Shown here piece by piece: positions 17,256 to 25,936 of a stretch of 64,000 nt of DNA. Made by a program: the position numbers and the translations under genes. Numbering within the stretch: position 1 is the first letter of the stretch; each line of letters opens with the position of its first letter. The notes below the pieces were generated by a model. That model searched no databases. It saw only the letters and a program-made list of their open reading frames with translations, and was not told the origin of the DNA. Location of the stretch: assembly GCF_039542035.1 (NCBI RefSeq), contig NZ_BAABHJ010000040.1:310001-374000 (forward strand), given 5' to 3'. The DNA is from Actinoallomurus liliacearum (GTDB lineage Bacteria; Actinomycetota; Actinomycetes; Streptosporangiales; Streptosporangiaceae).

Positions 17256-17290
17256 AACGGCCCCGCCACTCCCTGAGTGGCGGGGCCGTT
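17256..17290. terminator. Bidirectional terminator between DUF6458 and jag
   Basis: Perfect 15-bp stem (17256-17270 with 17276-17290) with a 5-nt loop, located between two convergent genes; short T-run on the plus-strand side. Confidence 0.85.
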
Positions 17291-17351
17291 CTGCTCACGG
17301 TCGGCGCGACGGGTCGGTGCCCGCTCGGCCGTGCGGCGGCGGTCGTCCGGG

Positions 17352-17852
17352 TTATTCGGCGTAGACGACGACGTACCGGTTGGGCTCCTCGCCCTCCGAC
17401 TCGCTGCGCAGCCCCAGGGCGGCGATCGTGTCGTGGACGACCTTGCGCTCGAACGGCGTCATCGGCGACAGGGCCTTCGGCTCGCCGGTGCGCTTCACCT
17501 CTTCACCGACCTCGGTGCCGAGCTTGGACAGCTCCGACCGGCGGCGCTCGCGGAAGCCGCCGACGTCGAGCATGAGCCGGCTCCGCTCGCCCGTGCGGCG
17601 GTGCACCGCCAGGCGGGTCAGCTCCTGGAGGGCCTCCAGCACCTCGCCCTTGCGTCCGACCAGCTCGTCCAGGGTGGCGCCGACGACGGACACCAGGGCC
17701 CGCTCGCCCTCGACGTCCATGTCGATGTCGCCGTCGAGGTCGGCGATGTCCAGCAGGCCCTCGATGTAATCCGCCGCGATTTCGCCTTCCTGCTCGAGCG
17801 CCTTGATGTCGACCTTCACGGTCTCCGCGGTCTCGGCTTCGGCTTGGCTCAC
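17352..17852 (-). CDS. jag: Jag/KhpB-type RNA-binding protein (KH and R3H domains)
   Basis: Cytoplasmic RNA-binding protein associated with YidC and cell division genes. From GTG 17852 it is about 166 aa: an acidic N-terminus, a KH-like region with ALVSVVGATLDELVGRKGEVLEALQELTRLAVHRRTGERSRLMLDV, and a C-terminal R3H domain with ALSPMTPFERKVVHDTIAALGL...YVVVY. GAGGAG sits 6 nt before this GTG; the frame is open to 17894, which abuts yidC. It is the last gene of the rpmH-rnpA-yidD-yidC-jag unit. Confidence 0.93.
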   Translation of the reverse strand: MSQAEAETAETVKVDIKALEQEGEIAADYIEGLLDIADLDGDIDMDVEGERALVSVVGATLDELVGRKGEVLEALQELTRLAVHRRTGERSRLMLDVGGFRERRRSELSKLGTEVGEEVKRTGEPKALSPMTPFERKVVHDTIAALGLRSESEGEEPNRYVVVYAE

Positions 17853-17895
17853 TCCGGGCTCCTCTTGCGTGCTGCGGCTGGACTGGGAAATCACG

Positions 17896-18936
17896 CTATC
17901 GCTTCCGCTTGCTCCGCGACTGGCGTGTCGGCTGGTGGCGTTCGACCTTCGGCGTGTCGTCCACCGGCTCCTCCGCCGCGGCCTCCTCCTTGTTCTTCGC
18001 CTTACCCACGAGCGCGCTGCCGGTCGCGGGCTTCACCGCACCGTTCTTGACGGCGGTACGGGAGGTCTTCGCGGCGCCGGCCTTGGCGGTCCCGGCCTTG
18101 GCCCCGGCGGCCGGCTTGGCACCCGGCTTGGCGGTGGCGGCGGTGCCGTTGCCCTGAGCGTCGGGCGTCGGCATCGGGTACTTCTTGTACACGTAGTGCG
18201 ACTGGGCCAGAGTCCAGGAGTTGGTGGTGACCCAGTAGATCAGAACGCCCAGCGGCAGCGTGAGGCCGAAGAGTCCGAACAGCGGCGAGAGGTACACCAG
18301 GTACTTCTGCGACGCCATCATCGGGTTGTCGGCGGTCATCGTCTGCATCGACCGGCCGACGCTGGACTTCATCGTGAAGAAGGTGGTGGTCGAGCTGATC
18401 ACCACGGCCAGGCCGGTGACGACCATCGCGCCCACGTGTCCGCTGGAGAAGGCGTCCTTGAACGTCGACGGGATGTGCGCGCCGAAGATGTGGGCGTGCT
18501 GAGCGCTGGCGATCAGATCGGCCGAGATGCCGTACTTCGACTGGCCCGGCTTGGTCGTGGAGATCGCGCGCAGCACGTTGTACAGCGAGATGAAGATGGG
18601 GAACTGCACCACCAGCGGAAGGCACCCGGACAGCGGGTTGGCGCCCGCCTCCTGGTAGAGCTTCATCATCTCCTGGTTGAGGCGCTGCTTGTCCTTCTTG
18701 TACTTCTTGCGCAGCGCCTGGACCTGCGGCTGCAGTTCCTGCATCTTGCGGGACGCGTGGATCTGCTTCACGAACAGCGGGAAGATGATGATCCGCATGA
18801 GGACGGTCAGCAGGAAGATCGACAGGCCCCACGCCCATCCGCTGTCCGCCGGGAAGATCAGGCTCAGGCCGGCGTGGATCTGTACGATCACCCACGCTAC
18901 GGCCTCGAACAGCGGACTGAGGAAGCTGAGACTCAC
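17896..18936 (-). CDS. yidC: Membrane protein insertase YidC
   Basis: Inserts and folds membrane proteins, alone or with Sec. The 346-aa protein has a first helix near the N-terminus, then the conserved GWAWGLSIFLLTVLMRIIIFPLFVKQ helix whose membrane arginine (MRI) is the functional residue of the hydrophilic groove, a charged coiled region (LQPQVQALRKKYKKDKQRLNQEMMKLYQEAGANPLSGCLP) and further helices including IYWVTTNSWTLAQSHYV. The long alanine/lysine-rich tail ends in RSKRKR, as in other actinomycetes. It is spaced 10 nt from yidD and 1-43 nt from jag. Confidence 0.96.
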   Translation of the reverse strand: MSLSFLSPLFEAVAWVIVQIHAGLSLIFPADSGWAWGLSIFLLTVLMRIIIFPLFVKQIHASRKMQELQPQVQALRKKYKKDKQRLNQEMMKLYQEAGANPLSGCLPLVVQFPIFISLYNVLRAISTTKPGQSKYGISADLIASAQHAHIFGAHIPSTFKDAFSSGHVGAMVVTGLAVVISSTTTFFTMKSSVGRSMQTMTADNPMMASQKYLVYLSPLFGLFGLTLPLGVLIYWVTTNSWTLAQSHYVYKKYPMPTPDAQGNGTAATAKPGAKPAAGAKAGTAKAGAAKTSRTAVKNGAVKPATGSALVGKAKNKEEAAAEEPVDDTPKVERHQPTRQSRSKRKR

Positions 18937-18946
18937 CGGCTGGCTC

Positions 18947-19243
18947 CTATGTGCTCTCCGAAACAGTGCCGCTCTCGCGCGGCGTGAGGTCTTGTGGTGC
19001 TCGGCCCTTCCGCGGCGGGACGGGGTCGTATCCGCCGGCGTGGAAGGGGTGGCAGCGGGCGATTCGACGCACCGCGAGCCAGCCTCCGCGGAGGGCGCCG
19101 TGGGTGCGAAGCGCCTCTAGGGCGTAGGCGCTGCAGGTCGGCTGGTAGCGGCAGACCGGGCCGAGAAGCGGGCTGATGAACCGACGATAGAAGACGATGG
19201 GCACTATCAGGGCCCGAGCCGCGAGCGTCGGCTTGTCCGTCAT
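18947..19243 (-). CDS. yidD: Membrane protein insertion efficiency factor YidD
   Basis: A 98-aa small membrane-associated protein that assists YidC. Seen: FYRRFISPLLGPVCRYQPTCSAYALEALRTHG, which carries the family's conserved CRYxPTCSxYAxEA motif, then WLAVRRIARCHPFHAGGYDPVP. Its ATG overlaps the rnpA stop by four bases (ATGA), and yidC begins 10 nt later, so the three are co-translated. Confidence 0.95.
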   Translation of the reverse strand: MTDKPTLAARALIVPIVFYRRFISPLLGPVCRYQPTCSAYALEALRTHGALRGGWLAVRRIARCHPFHAGGYDPVPPRKGRAPQDLTPRESGTVSEST

Positions 19244-19599
19244 GTCCGCCTCTTGACCTGTCGCCGCAGGAGCCGGTCGAGTGCCGCGTCGAGATCCGCG
19301 GCGAGTTCCTCGTGGCGTGCGGTCGCCGCCTTCGCGTTGGCCCGCACGACAAGCAGGCTACCCGGTGCGAGCCGATGCAGGTGTTCTCGCGCGATATGCC
19401 GGAGTCTGCGACGAACCTTGTTGCGGACGACCGCGACACCGACCTGGCGGCCGACGGTGAAACCGATTCGGGCGGGTTCGTCGACGTCATCCCGGAACTG
19501 CAGGTGCAGAACGAGATTAGGCCGTCCGGCACGATCGCCGCGCCGAACGGCCGAGGTGAACTCTTCTCGCCGCCGCATCCGGTGTCCGGACGGCAGCAC
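19240..19599 (-). CDS. rnpA: Ribonuclease P protein component
   Basis: Protein cofactor of RNase P, which matures the 5' ends of tRNAs. The 119-aa protein begins MLPSGHRMRRREEFTSAVRRGDR and carries the RNR motif region as VVRNKVRRRLRHIAREHL, the signature that contacts the RNA subunit. GTG 19599 starts 12 nt after the rpmH stop, and the stop overlaps yidD. Confidence 0.96.
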   Translation of the reverse strand: MLPSGHRMRRREEFTSAVRRGDRAGRPNLVLHLQFRDDVDEPARIGFTVGRQVGVAVVRNKVRRRLRHIAREHLHRLAPGSLLVVRANAKAATARHEELAADLDAALDRLLRRQVKRRT

Positions 19600-19611
19600 A
19601 GCCGCCGCTGC

Positions 19612-19749
19612 TCAGACCGCGACTTGGGCGCGGCCCTTGCGGCGGCGCGACGACAGGATCGCGCGCCCCGCCCGGGTGCGCATGCGAAGCCGGAAGCCGT
19701 GCTTCTTGTGCCGGCGACGGTTGTTCGGCTGGTACGTACGCTTGCTCAC
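19612..19749 (-). CDS. rpmH: 50S ribosomal protein L34
   Basis: A 45-aa ribosomal protein, SKRTYQPNNRRRHKKHGFRLR followed by MRTRAGRAILSSRRRKGRAQV, the standard L34 sequence. GTG 19749 is the start; the frame stays open to 19794, but those residues are not part of L34. It begins the leftward rpmH-rnpA-yidD-yidC-jag operon, divergent from dnaA. Confidence 0.98.
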   Translation of the reverse strand: MSKRTYQPNNRRRHKKHGFRLRMRTRAGRAILSSRRRKGRAQVAV

Positions 19750-19939
19750 TCGAGACTCCAGTGGGGTGCTGCGGTCAATGTGCTGATGTCGCATCGGGCG
19801 CCGTGACTCGCGGACATGCGAGGGACCGGCGACCTGCGGGCGCGCAGCACCGCCGTCGATGCGACTCGACCGTCGTACGTTACGTTCTGCGCCGCCCTCC
19901 GGTCAAACCGAACACACATATCCCCAATGACGCCGGGGC

Positions 19940-19972
19940 TTGTGCACAAGTTGTGGACAACCCTGTGGATGA
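19940..19972. promoter_or_regulatory. DnaA boxes upstream of dnaA
   Basis: A perfect TTGTCCACA on the minus strand (19952-19960), a near match TTGTGCACA (19940-19948) and a TCATCCACA-like box on the minus strand (19964-19972). They lie in the 311-bp rpmH-dnaA gap, about 90-120 bp before dnaA, and fit autoregulation of dnaA by DnaA. Confidence 0.75.
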
Positions 19973-20060
19973 CGCGTGAGAGAGTGTTCGTCTGACGTTT
20001 CGCGGGAGGACTAACGCCCACTACCGGGGCGCCGGCCGCTTCGAGGGAGGGAACCAGGAT

Positions 20061-21986
20061 ATGGACGGGCTGGATCTTGCGCTCGTGTGGACGAGGGCCC
20101 TGGAGGCCCTGCCCGCCGATCTGCCCCCGCAGCATCGCGCCTGGCTCTCCATGACCCGGCCGCTGGCCCTGGTCGAGGATACGGCGCTGCTCGCGACGCC
20201 GAACGAGTTCGCCAAAGAGGTGCTGGAGAACCGCCTCCACCCGTTCATCACCGAGGTGCTGTCCGCCCAGCTCGGCCGGGAGATCCGGGTGGTGGTCACG
20301 GTGCAGCCGGACCCGTCGCCTTCCGCCGAGCGCCAGGTTCCCGCGGAGCCGGAGACCGATCACGAGCAGCCGTCCCACGGCTCCGGCGGCTACCGCCTCG
20401 AAGGTCCACGGTTCTCCACCGCGCCGCAGCGCGGACCGGCCGGCGACCCCGGCCCGTACGGTGATCCGGGCGCCGGTCCGTACGGCGACCCGGGCCCGGG
20501 CTCGTACGGCGACTCGAACGCCCCGGCCTCCGCCGGACCGAACATCGGCGGGTACGGCGACCCGGGCGCCGCCGGTCCGGGAGCGGGCGGATATGGCGAC
20601 CCGGGCGTCCCCGGTCCGGGAGTGGGCGGATACGGGGACCGAGGGCCCGGCTCGTACGGCGGCGACCAGTACGGCGGTGATCGGTACGGCTCCGACCGGT
20701 ACCGCCCGGACCAGCAGTACGGCGGCGGCGACCCGTATCGCGGCGAGACCTACCGCGACCAGTACGGCGCGCCGGGCGGTCCAGGCGGCCCGTACCCGCA
20801 GGACCAGCAGCGCCGCCCCGACCAGCAGGGCCTGCCGAACGTTCCGGGCCGGCGCGACCCCTTCGTGCCGACCCCCGGCTCGGTGCCCGGTGGCGGCTGG
20901 CAGTCCCGGCCGTCGTCGGACCCGGCCGAGAAGACGAGTGAGCCCGCGCGGCTGAACCCGAAGTACACCTTCGACACGTTCGTCATCGGCTCGTCCAACC
21001 GGTTCGCGCACGCGGCGGCCGTGGCGGTGGCAGAGGCTCCGGCCAAGGCGTACAACCCGCTGTTCATCTACGGGGACTCCGGCCTGGGCAAGACGCACAT
21101 GCTGCACGCCATCGGCCACTACGCGCAGAGCCTGTTCAACGGGGCGCGGGTGCGGTACGTCAGCTCCGAGGAGTTCACCAACGACTTCATCAACGCGATC
21201 CGGGACGGCAAGGCCGACAACTTCCGCCGCCGCTACCGGGACGTCGACATCCTCCTCGTCGACGACATCCAGTTCCTGGAGAACAAGGAGCAGACGCAGG
21301 AGGAGTTCTTCCACACCTTCAACACCCTCCACAACGCGAACAAGCAGATCGTGATCTCCAGCGACCGCGCGCCCAAGCAGTTGGTGACGCTGGAGGACCG
21401 GCTCCGCAACCGCTTCGAGTGGGGGTTGATCACGGACGTGCAGCCGCCCGAGCTGGAGACCCGCATCGCGATCCTGCGCAAGAAGGCGGTGCAGGAGGGC
21501 CTGGTCGCGCCGCCGGAGGTGCTGGAGTACATCGCCTCGAAGATCTCGACGAACATCCGGGAGCTGGAGGGGGCGCTGATCCGCGTGACGGCGTTCGCCA
21601 GCCTGAACCGCCAGTCGGTGGACCTGCAGCTCGCCGAGATCGTGCTGAAGGACCTCATCCCCAACGACAGCGGCCCCGAGATCACCGCGGCGACGATCAT
21701 GGCGCAGACGGCGACGTACTTCGGGATCGACATGGAGCAGCTGTGCGGGCCGTCGCGCTCGCGGGTGCTGGTGACCGCCCGGCAGATCGCGATGTACCTG
21801 TGCCGGGAGCTCACCGACCTGTCGCTGCCGAAGATCGGGCAGCAGTTCGGCGGCCGCGACCATACGACGGTCATGCACGCGGAGAAGAAGATCCGCAAGC
21901 TGATGGCGGAGAAGCGGCCGATCTACAACCAGGTCACCGAGCTGACGAACCGCATCAAGCAGCAGGCCCGCAACGGGGGGGCGTGA
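20061..21986 (+). CDS. dnaA: Chromosomal replication initiator DnaA
   Basis: AAA+ initiator that binds DnaA boxes and melts oriC. Domain I spans roughly residues 1-85; domain II (about 95-300) is very long and low in complexity, dominated by glycine/tyrosine/aspartate/proline in YGDPG-type units; domain III has NPKYTFDTFVIGSSNRFAHAA, Walker A GDSGLGKTH and Walker B ILLVDDIQFLEN; domain IV ends with the DNA-binding signature GGRDHTTVMHAEKKI. At 641 aa it is much longer than enteric DnaA, like other filamentous actinomycetes, owing to domain II. GGGAGG lies 10 nt before ATG 20061. oriC follows directly. Confidence 0.97.
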   Translation: MDGLDLALVWTRALEALPADLPPQHRAWLSMTRPLALVEDTALLATPNEFAKEVLENRLHPFITEVLSAQLGREIRVVVTVQPDPSPSAERQVPAEPETDHEQPSHGSGGYRLEGPRFSTAPQRGPAGDPGPYGDPGAGPYGDPGPGSYGDSNAPASAGPNIGGYGDPGAAGPGAGGYGDPGVPGPGVGGYGDRGPGSYGGDQYGGDRYGSDRYRPDQQYGGGDPYRGETYRDQYGAPGGPGGPYPQDQQRRPDQQGLPNVPGRRDPFVPTPGSVPGGGWQSRPSSDPAEKTSEPARLNPKYTFDTFVIGSSNRFAHAAAVAVAEAPAKAYNPLFIYGDSGLGKTHMLHAIGHYAQSLFNGARVRYVSSEEFTNDFINAIRDGKADNFRRRYRDVDILLVDDIQFLENKEQTQEEFFHTFNTLHNANKQIVISSDRAPKQLVTLEDRLRNRFEWGLITDVQPPELETRIAILRKKAVQEGLVAPPEVLEYIASKISTNIRELEGALIRVTAFASLNRQSVDLQLAEIVLKDLIPNDSGPEITAATIMAQTATYFGIDMEQLCGPSRSRVLVTARQIAMYLCRELTDLSLPKIGQQFGGRDHTTVMHAEKKIRKLMAEKRPIYNQVTELTNRIKQQARNGGA

Positions 21987-22446
21987 GTTGTCCCCAGCGG
22001 TCGTCCACCGGGCGCCTCGCTTGTCCCCAGCGGTCCACAGGCGTCCACAGGAGATGCACAGGGGTTATCCCGAGATCGTGGATTACACAGGGTGGGGAAA
22101 AACCTGTGGATGGATGACGGTGGACAACCCTGTGGAACAGGGGGGTGAATCGGTGGATGAGATGGGGACGGACGGTGGACGAGGTGGGGATGGATTCTCG
22201 TCATCCCCAGCCATCCACTGGATCCACAGGGGTGATGCACACCCGCAGTGGATACGAAAACGGGGTCTGACCTGCGGAGACTAGGCTTCTCCACAGTATC
22301 CACGGTCCCTATGACGATGACTCTCCTTGTATCTACAAAGAAAGAAAGTCAAAACGTAGAGGGGCATGCGGGCCCACCGGCCCGCCCCGTACGGTTTCTT
22401 AAGTTCCACCACACAAGGTGATCAAAACCTCAGGAGACGGTCCAAA
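21987..22446. other. oriC: Chromosomal origin of replication oriC
   Basis: The 460-bp dnaA-dnaN gap. It holds many DnaA-box-like nonamers on both strands, for example TTGTCCCCA at 21988 and 22021, GGTCCACA at 22032, CGTCCACA at 22042, the reverse of CCATCCACA at 22105-22113, the reverse of TTGTCCACC at 22119-22127, GGATCCACA at 22220 and TTCTCCACA near 22288. Most are one base off TTGTCCACA/TTATCCACA. An A-rich stretch at about 22325-22360 (rich in AAAGAAAGAAAG) is the least GC-rich piece and may be the unwinding region. Function is inferred from location and box density. Confidence 0.92.
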
Positions 22447-23568
22447 GTGAAGTTCCGCATCGAGAGAGACGTTCTCGCCGACGCCGTTGCCTGGACCGCG
22501 CGTTCGCTGCCGGTCCGGCCGCCCGTGCCGGTCCTGGCCGGGATGCTCATCGAGGCCGGCGACCAACTGAAGCTGTCCTCGTTCGACTACGAGGTCTCGG
22601 CGCAGATGACGATGGACATCGACGCCGACGAGCCGGGCACCGCGCTGGTGTCGGGCCGGCTGCTCGCCGAGATCTGCCGCAGCCTGCCCGCCGCCCCCGT
22701 CGAGATCACCACCGACGGGGCCAAGGTCACGCTGAAGTGCGGCTCGGCGAAGTTCACACTCCTCACCATGCCTGTGGAGGACTACCCGAGCCTCCCGGCG
22801 ATGCCGCCGGCCGCGGGCACCATCGGCAGCGACGCGTTCGCCGCCGCCGTCTCCCAGGTCGCGATCGCCGCGGGCCGCGACGACACCCTCCCCATGCTCA
22901 CCGGTGTGCGTGTGGAGATCGAGGGCGAGACCGTGACCCTGGCCTCCACCGACCGGTACCGTCTCGCGGTCCGTACGCTCCGCTGGCAGCCGGAGCGGCC
23001 CGACATCTCCGCGGTCGCCCTCGTGCCCGCCAAGACGCTCTCGGACACCGCCAAGTCCCTCACCTCGGGCGCGGAGGTCTCGATCGCGCTGGCGGCCGGT
23101 GGCAGCGGCGAGGGCATGATCGGCTTCGAGGGCGGCGGCCGCCGTACGACGACCCGCCTGCTCGACGCGGAGTTCGTGAAGTACCAGTCGCTGTGGCCGA
23201 AGGAGACCTCGGCCGTGGCGGAGATCCAGACGGGTCCGTTCGCCGAGGCCGTGAAGCGCGTGGGCCTGGTCGCGGAGAAGAACACCCCCGTCCGCCTGTC
23301 GTTCCGGCAGGACGAGGTCGTGCTCGAGGCGGGCAGCGGCGACGATGCACAGGCTGTGGAAGTTCTGGGCGCGTCGCTGGACGGTCAGGACATCGACATC
23401 GCGTTCAACCCGAACTTCCTGCTCGACGGCCTCAGCGCGATCGGGTCGGACGTCGCCCGGCTGGCCATGACGACCTCGACGAAGCCCGCGGTCATCACCG
23501 GTAAGCCCGCCGACGACGGCGATCCGGACTACCGCTATCTGATCATGCCCATCCGGCTGTCAAGCTGA
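22447..23568 (+). CDS. dnaN: DNA polymerase III sliding clamp, beta subunit
   Basis: Ring-shaped processivity clamp. The 373-aa protein begins KFRIERDVLADAVAWTARSLPVRPPVPVLAGMLIEA, the usual actinobacterial N-terminus, has three repeated clamp domains (second around ALAAVSQ-type FAAAVSQVAIAAGRDDTLPMLTGV) and ends YRYLIMPIRLSS, the canonical MP-x-R C-terminus. GTG 22447 has AGGAG 10 nt upstream; the open frame to 22366 lies in oriC and is ignored. Confidence 0.97.
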   Translation: MKFRIERDVLADAVAWTARSLPVRPPVPVLAGMLIEAGDQLKLSSFDYEVSAQMTMDIDADEPGTALVSGRLLAEICRSLPAAPVEITTDGAKVTLKCGSAKFTLLTMPVEDYPSLPAMPPAAGTIGSDAFAAAVSQVAIAAGRDDTLPMLTGVRVEIEGETVTLASTDRYRLAVRTLRWQPERPDISAVALVPAKTLSDTAKSLTSGAEVSIALAAGGSGEGMIGFEGGGRRTTTRLLDAEFVKYQSLWPKETSAVAEIQTGPFAEAVKRVGLVAEKNTPVRLSFRQDEVVLEAGSGDDAQAVEVLGASLDGQDIDIAFNPNFLLDGLSAIGSDVARLAMTTSTKPAVITGKPADDGDPDYRYLIMPIRLSS

Positions 23569-23623
23569 ATCTCAGGGGTAACTAGGCTCAGACGGACACA
23601 GAGCGCCATCTGAGGAGATGTTC

Positions 23624-24544
23624 ATGGAACTCGGGATGATCGGGCTCGGCCGCATGGGCGGCAATATGGCCAAGCGGATCAAGCAGGCCGGGCACACGGT
23701 CGTCGGCTATGACCGTGACCCGGCGGTCAGCGACGTCGGCTCGCTGGAGGAGCTCGTCCAGCGGCTGAGCGCCCCACGGGCGGTATGGGTCATGGTCCCC
23801 GCCGGCGGCCCGACCCGGGAGACGGTCGACCGGCTCGGCGAGCTGCTCGAGGCGGGCGACGTCGTGATCGACGGCGGGAACTCGTACTACCAGGACGACC
23901 AGAAGCACGCGGAGCTGCTGGCCGAGCGCGGCATCGGCTTCGTCGACGCCGGCGTCAGCGGCGGCGTCTGGGGCCTGCAGAACGGCTACGCGCTGATGGT
24001 CGGCGGCAGCGACGAGAACGTCAAGCAGCTCATGCCGATCTTCGAGGCGCTCAAGCCCGAGGGCGAGTACGGCTTCGTGCACGCGGGCGCCGTCGGGGCC
24101 GGGCACTTCGCCAAGATGGTCCACAACGGCATCGAGTACGGCATGATGCAGGCCTTCGCGGAGGGCTGGGAGCTGCTCGAGGCCAGCGGCGTCGTCAACA
24201 ACGTCCCGGAGACCTTCCGCAGCTGGCGCGAGGGCACGGTCATCCGGTCCTGGCTGCTCGACCTGGCCGACCGCGCGCTGAAGGAGGACCCGGAGCTGGC
24301 CCACCTCAAGGGTTATGCACAGGACTCCGGCGAGGGCCGGTGGACGGTGCAGGCGGCCGTGGACCTCGCGGTGCCGCTGCCCGTCATCACCGCGTCGCTG
24401 TTCGCGCGGTTCGCCTCGCGGCAGGACGACTCGCCGGCGATGAAGATGATCGCCGCGCTGCGCAACCAGTTCGGCGGCCACGCGGTGGAGACGCTGAAGG
24501 GCGCCGACTCCCCCGGCGCGGACGTCGCCCCGCCGCAGTCCTGA
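23624..24544 (+). CDS. gnd: 6-phosphogluconate dehydrogenase (decarboxylating), short form
   Basis: Oxidises and decarboxylates 6-phosphogluconate to ribulose 5-phosphate. The 306-aa protein has the nucleotide-binding GLGRMGGNMAKR and the acidic YDRDP after the second strand, which favours NAD over NADP (inference), GGNSYYQDD, the substrate loop VSGGVWGLQNGYALMVGG, and the catalytic HNGIEYGMMQ block with lysine in FAKMVHNG. The length fits the GndB-like short family rather than the 470-aa form. GAGGAG is 6 nt before ATG 23624. It is found between dnaN and recF in many actinomycetes. Confidence 0.93.
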   Translation: MELGMIGLGRMGGNMAKRIKQAGHTVVGYDRDPAVSDVGSLEELVQRLSAPRAVWVMVPAGGPTRETVDRLGELLEAGDVVIDGGNSYYQDDQKHAELLAERGIGFVDAGVSGGVWGLQNGYALMVGGSDENVKQLMPIFEALKPEGEYGFVHAGAVGAGHFAKMVHNGIEYGMMQAFAEGWELLEASGVVNNVPETFRSWREGTVIRSWLLDLADRALKEDPELAHLKGYAQDSGEGRWTVQAAVDLAVPLPVITASLFARFASRQDDSPAMKMIAALRNQFGGHAVETLKGADSPGADVAPPQS

Positions 24545-24798
24545 GCCCCGTCGTGGTCCCACGGGTCGCCGAGGCCCTGTGGACGGGCGCGGCCCCGCGC
24601 CCCGGTGCTCCGGGGCGTGTCCGTCCCCGGTCATCCACAGGGCTGTGGAAAATTCGGCCCGTTCTGGGGACGGCGGTTCTGGAGCCCTGGTAGCGACCGG
24701 GGTCTCCCCGCGGTGCCGGGACGACCGTGTCGTCCAGGCCGCACCCGTGCCCGGCGGGGCCGGTGTGCGGCCGGGCAGCGGGGAGCGTCCACAGGGCC

Positions 24799-24804
24799 TA
24801 CCCT
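24799..24804 (+). promoter_or_regulatory. Putative -10 box for leaderless recF
   Basis: TACCCT ends 7 nt before GTG 24812, with no ribosome binding site between, suggesting that transcription starts at the start codon. No clear -35 box. The gap 24545-24811 also holds a CCACAGGGCTGTGG palindrome at 24635-24648. Confidence 0.4.
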
Positions 24805-24811
24805 CGTCTGG

Positions 24812-25936
24812 GTGTACGTCGCCCACCTCGCGCTGCAGGACTTCCGGTCGTACGAGTCCGCGGAGATCGCCCTCGACCCGGGGATCAGCGCCTTCCTGGG
24901 CCCGAACGGCCAGGGCAAGACGAACCTCGTCGAGGCGATCGGCTACGTCGCGCTGCACGGCAGCCATCGCGTGTCCACAGACGCACCGCTGGTCAGGCAC
25001 GGCGCGCCGCGCGCGATCGTACGGGCCGGGGTCGTCCGGGACGAGCGCAAGGCGTTGATCGAGCTGGAGATCAATCCGGGCCGGGCCAACCGCGCCCGGC
25101 TGAACCGGTCGCCCGTCCAGCGCCCCCGCGAGGTGCTGGGGATGCTGCGGACCGTCCTGTTCGCGCCCGAGGACCTGGTCCTGGTCAAGGGCGATCCCGG
25201 GGAGCGCCGCCGGTTCCTCGACGAGCTGCTGACCGTGCGCGCCCCGCGGTTCGCGGCGGTGCGCTCGGACTACGACCGTGTCCTCAAGCAGCGCAACGCC
25301 CTGTTGAAATCCGCCGCCCAGCACCGCCGGGCGCCCGGTCCGGAGGTGCTGAGCACCCTCGACGTGTGGGACACCCACCTCGCGCGTACGGGCGCCGAGC
25401 TCCTCGGCGCCCGTCTCGAGCTGGTCGCGGCGCTCGGCCCGCTGGTCGCCAAGGCGTACGCCGCGCTGGCCCCCGGCGGCGCGGCCGACCTGGAGTACCG
25501 CGCGTCCGCGTCTCTACCGGAGTTGTCCACAGACCGTGCACAACTCGCCGAGGCCCTGTTGACGGGCATGGCGGAGTCGCGCAAGAACGAGCTCGAGCGG
25601 GGGGTGAGCCTGGTCGGCCCGCACCGGGACGAGCTGATGCTCAAGCTCGGCGACCTGCCGGCGCGCGGCTACGCCAGCCACGGCGAGTCCTGGTCGTTCG
25701 CGCTCGCGCTGCGCCTCGCGTCGTACGAGCTGCTGCGCGCCGACGGCGACGACCCGGTGCTGATCCTGGACGACGTCTTCGCCGAGCTCGACTCCGGGCG
25801 CCGTACCCGGCTGGCCGATCTGGTGGCCCAGGCCGAACAGGTGCTGATCACCGCGGCGGTCCCCGAAGACGTACCCGAACGGCTCAGCGGCGCGACGTAC
25901 GAGGTCGCGAGTGGGGAGGTCACCCGTGTCCGATGA
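24812..25936 (+). CDS. recF: DNA replication and repair protein RecF
   Basis: SMC/ABC-like ATPase that loads RecA at gaps with RecO and RecR. The 374-aa protein starts VYVAHLALQDFRSYESAEIAL, has Walker A GPNGQGKTN near residue 34, the arm region, a conserved VSLVGPHRDEL block, an ABC signature region around YASHGESWSFALALRLASYEL and Walker B LILDDVFAELD near residue 317. A perfect DnaA box (25523-25531) lies in the coding sequence. The stop overlaps the GTG of the DUF721 gene. The frame is open upstream but GTG 24812 gives the family N-terminus. Confidence 0.96.
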   Translation: MYVAHLALQDFRSYESAEIALDPGISAFLGPNGQGKTNLVEAIGYVALHGSHRVSTDAPLVRHGAPRAIVRAGVVRDERKALIELEINPGRANRARLNRSPVQRPREVLGMLRTVLFAPEDLVLVKGDPGERRRFLDELLTVRAPRFAAVRSDYDRVLKQRNALLKSAAQHRRAPGPEVLSTLDVWDTHLARTGAELLGARLELVAALGPLVAKAYAALAPGGAADLEYRASASLPELSTDRAQLAEALLTGMAESRKNELERGVSLVGPHRDELMLKLGDLPARGYASHGESWSFALALRLASYELLRADGDDPVLILDDVFAELDSGRRTRLADLVAQAEQVLITAAVPEDVPERLSGATYEVASGEVTRVR

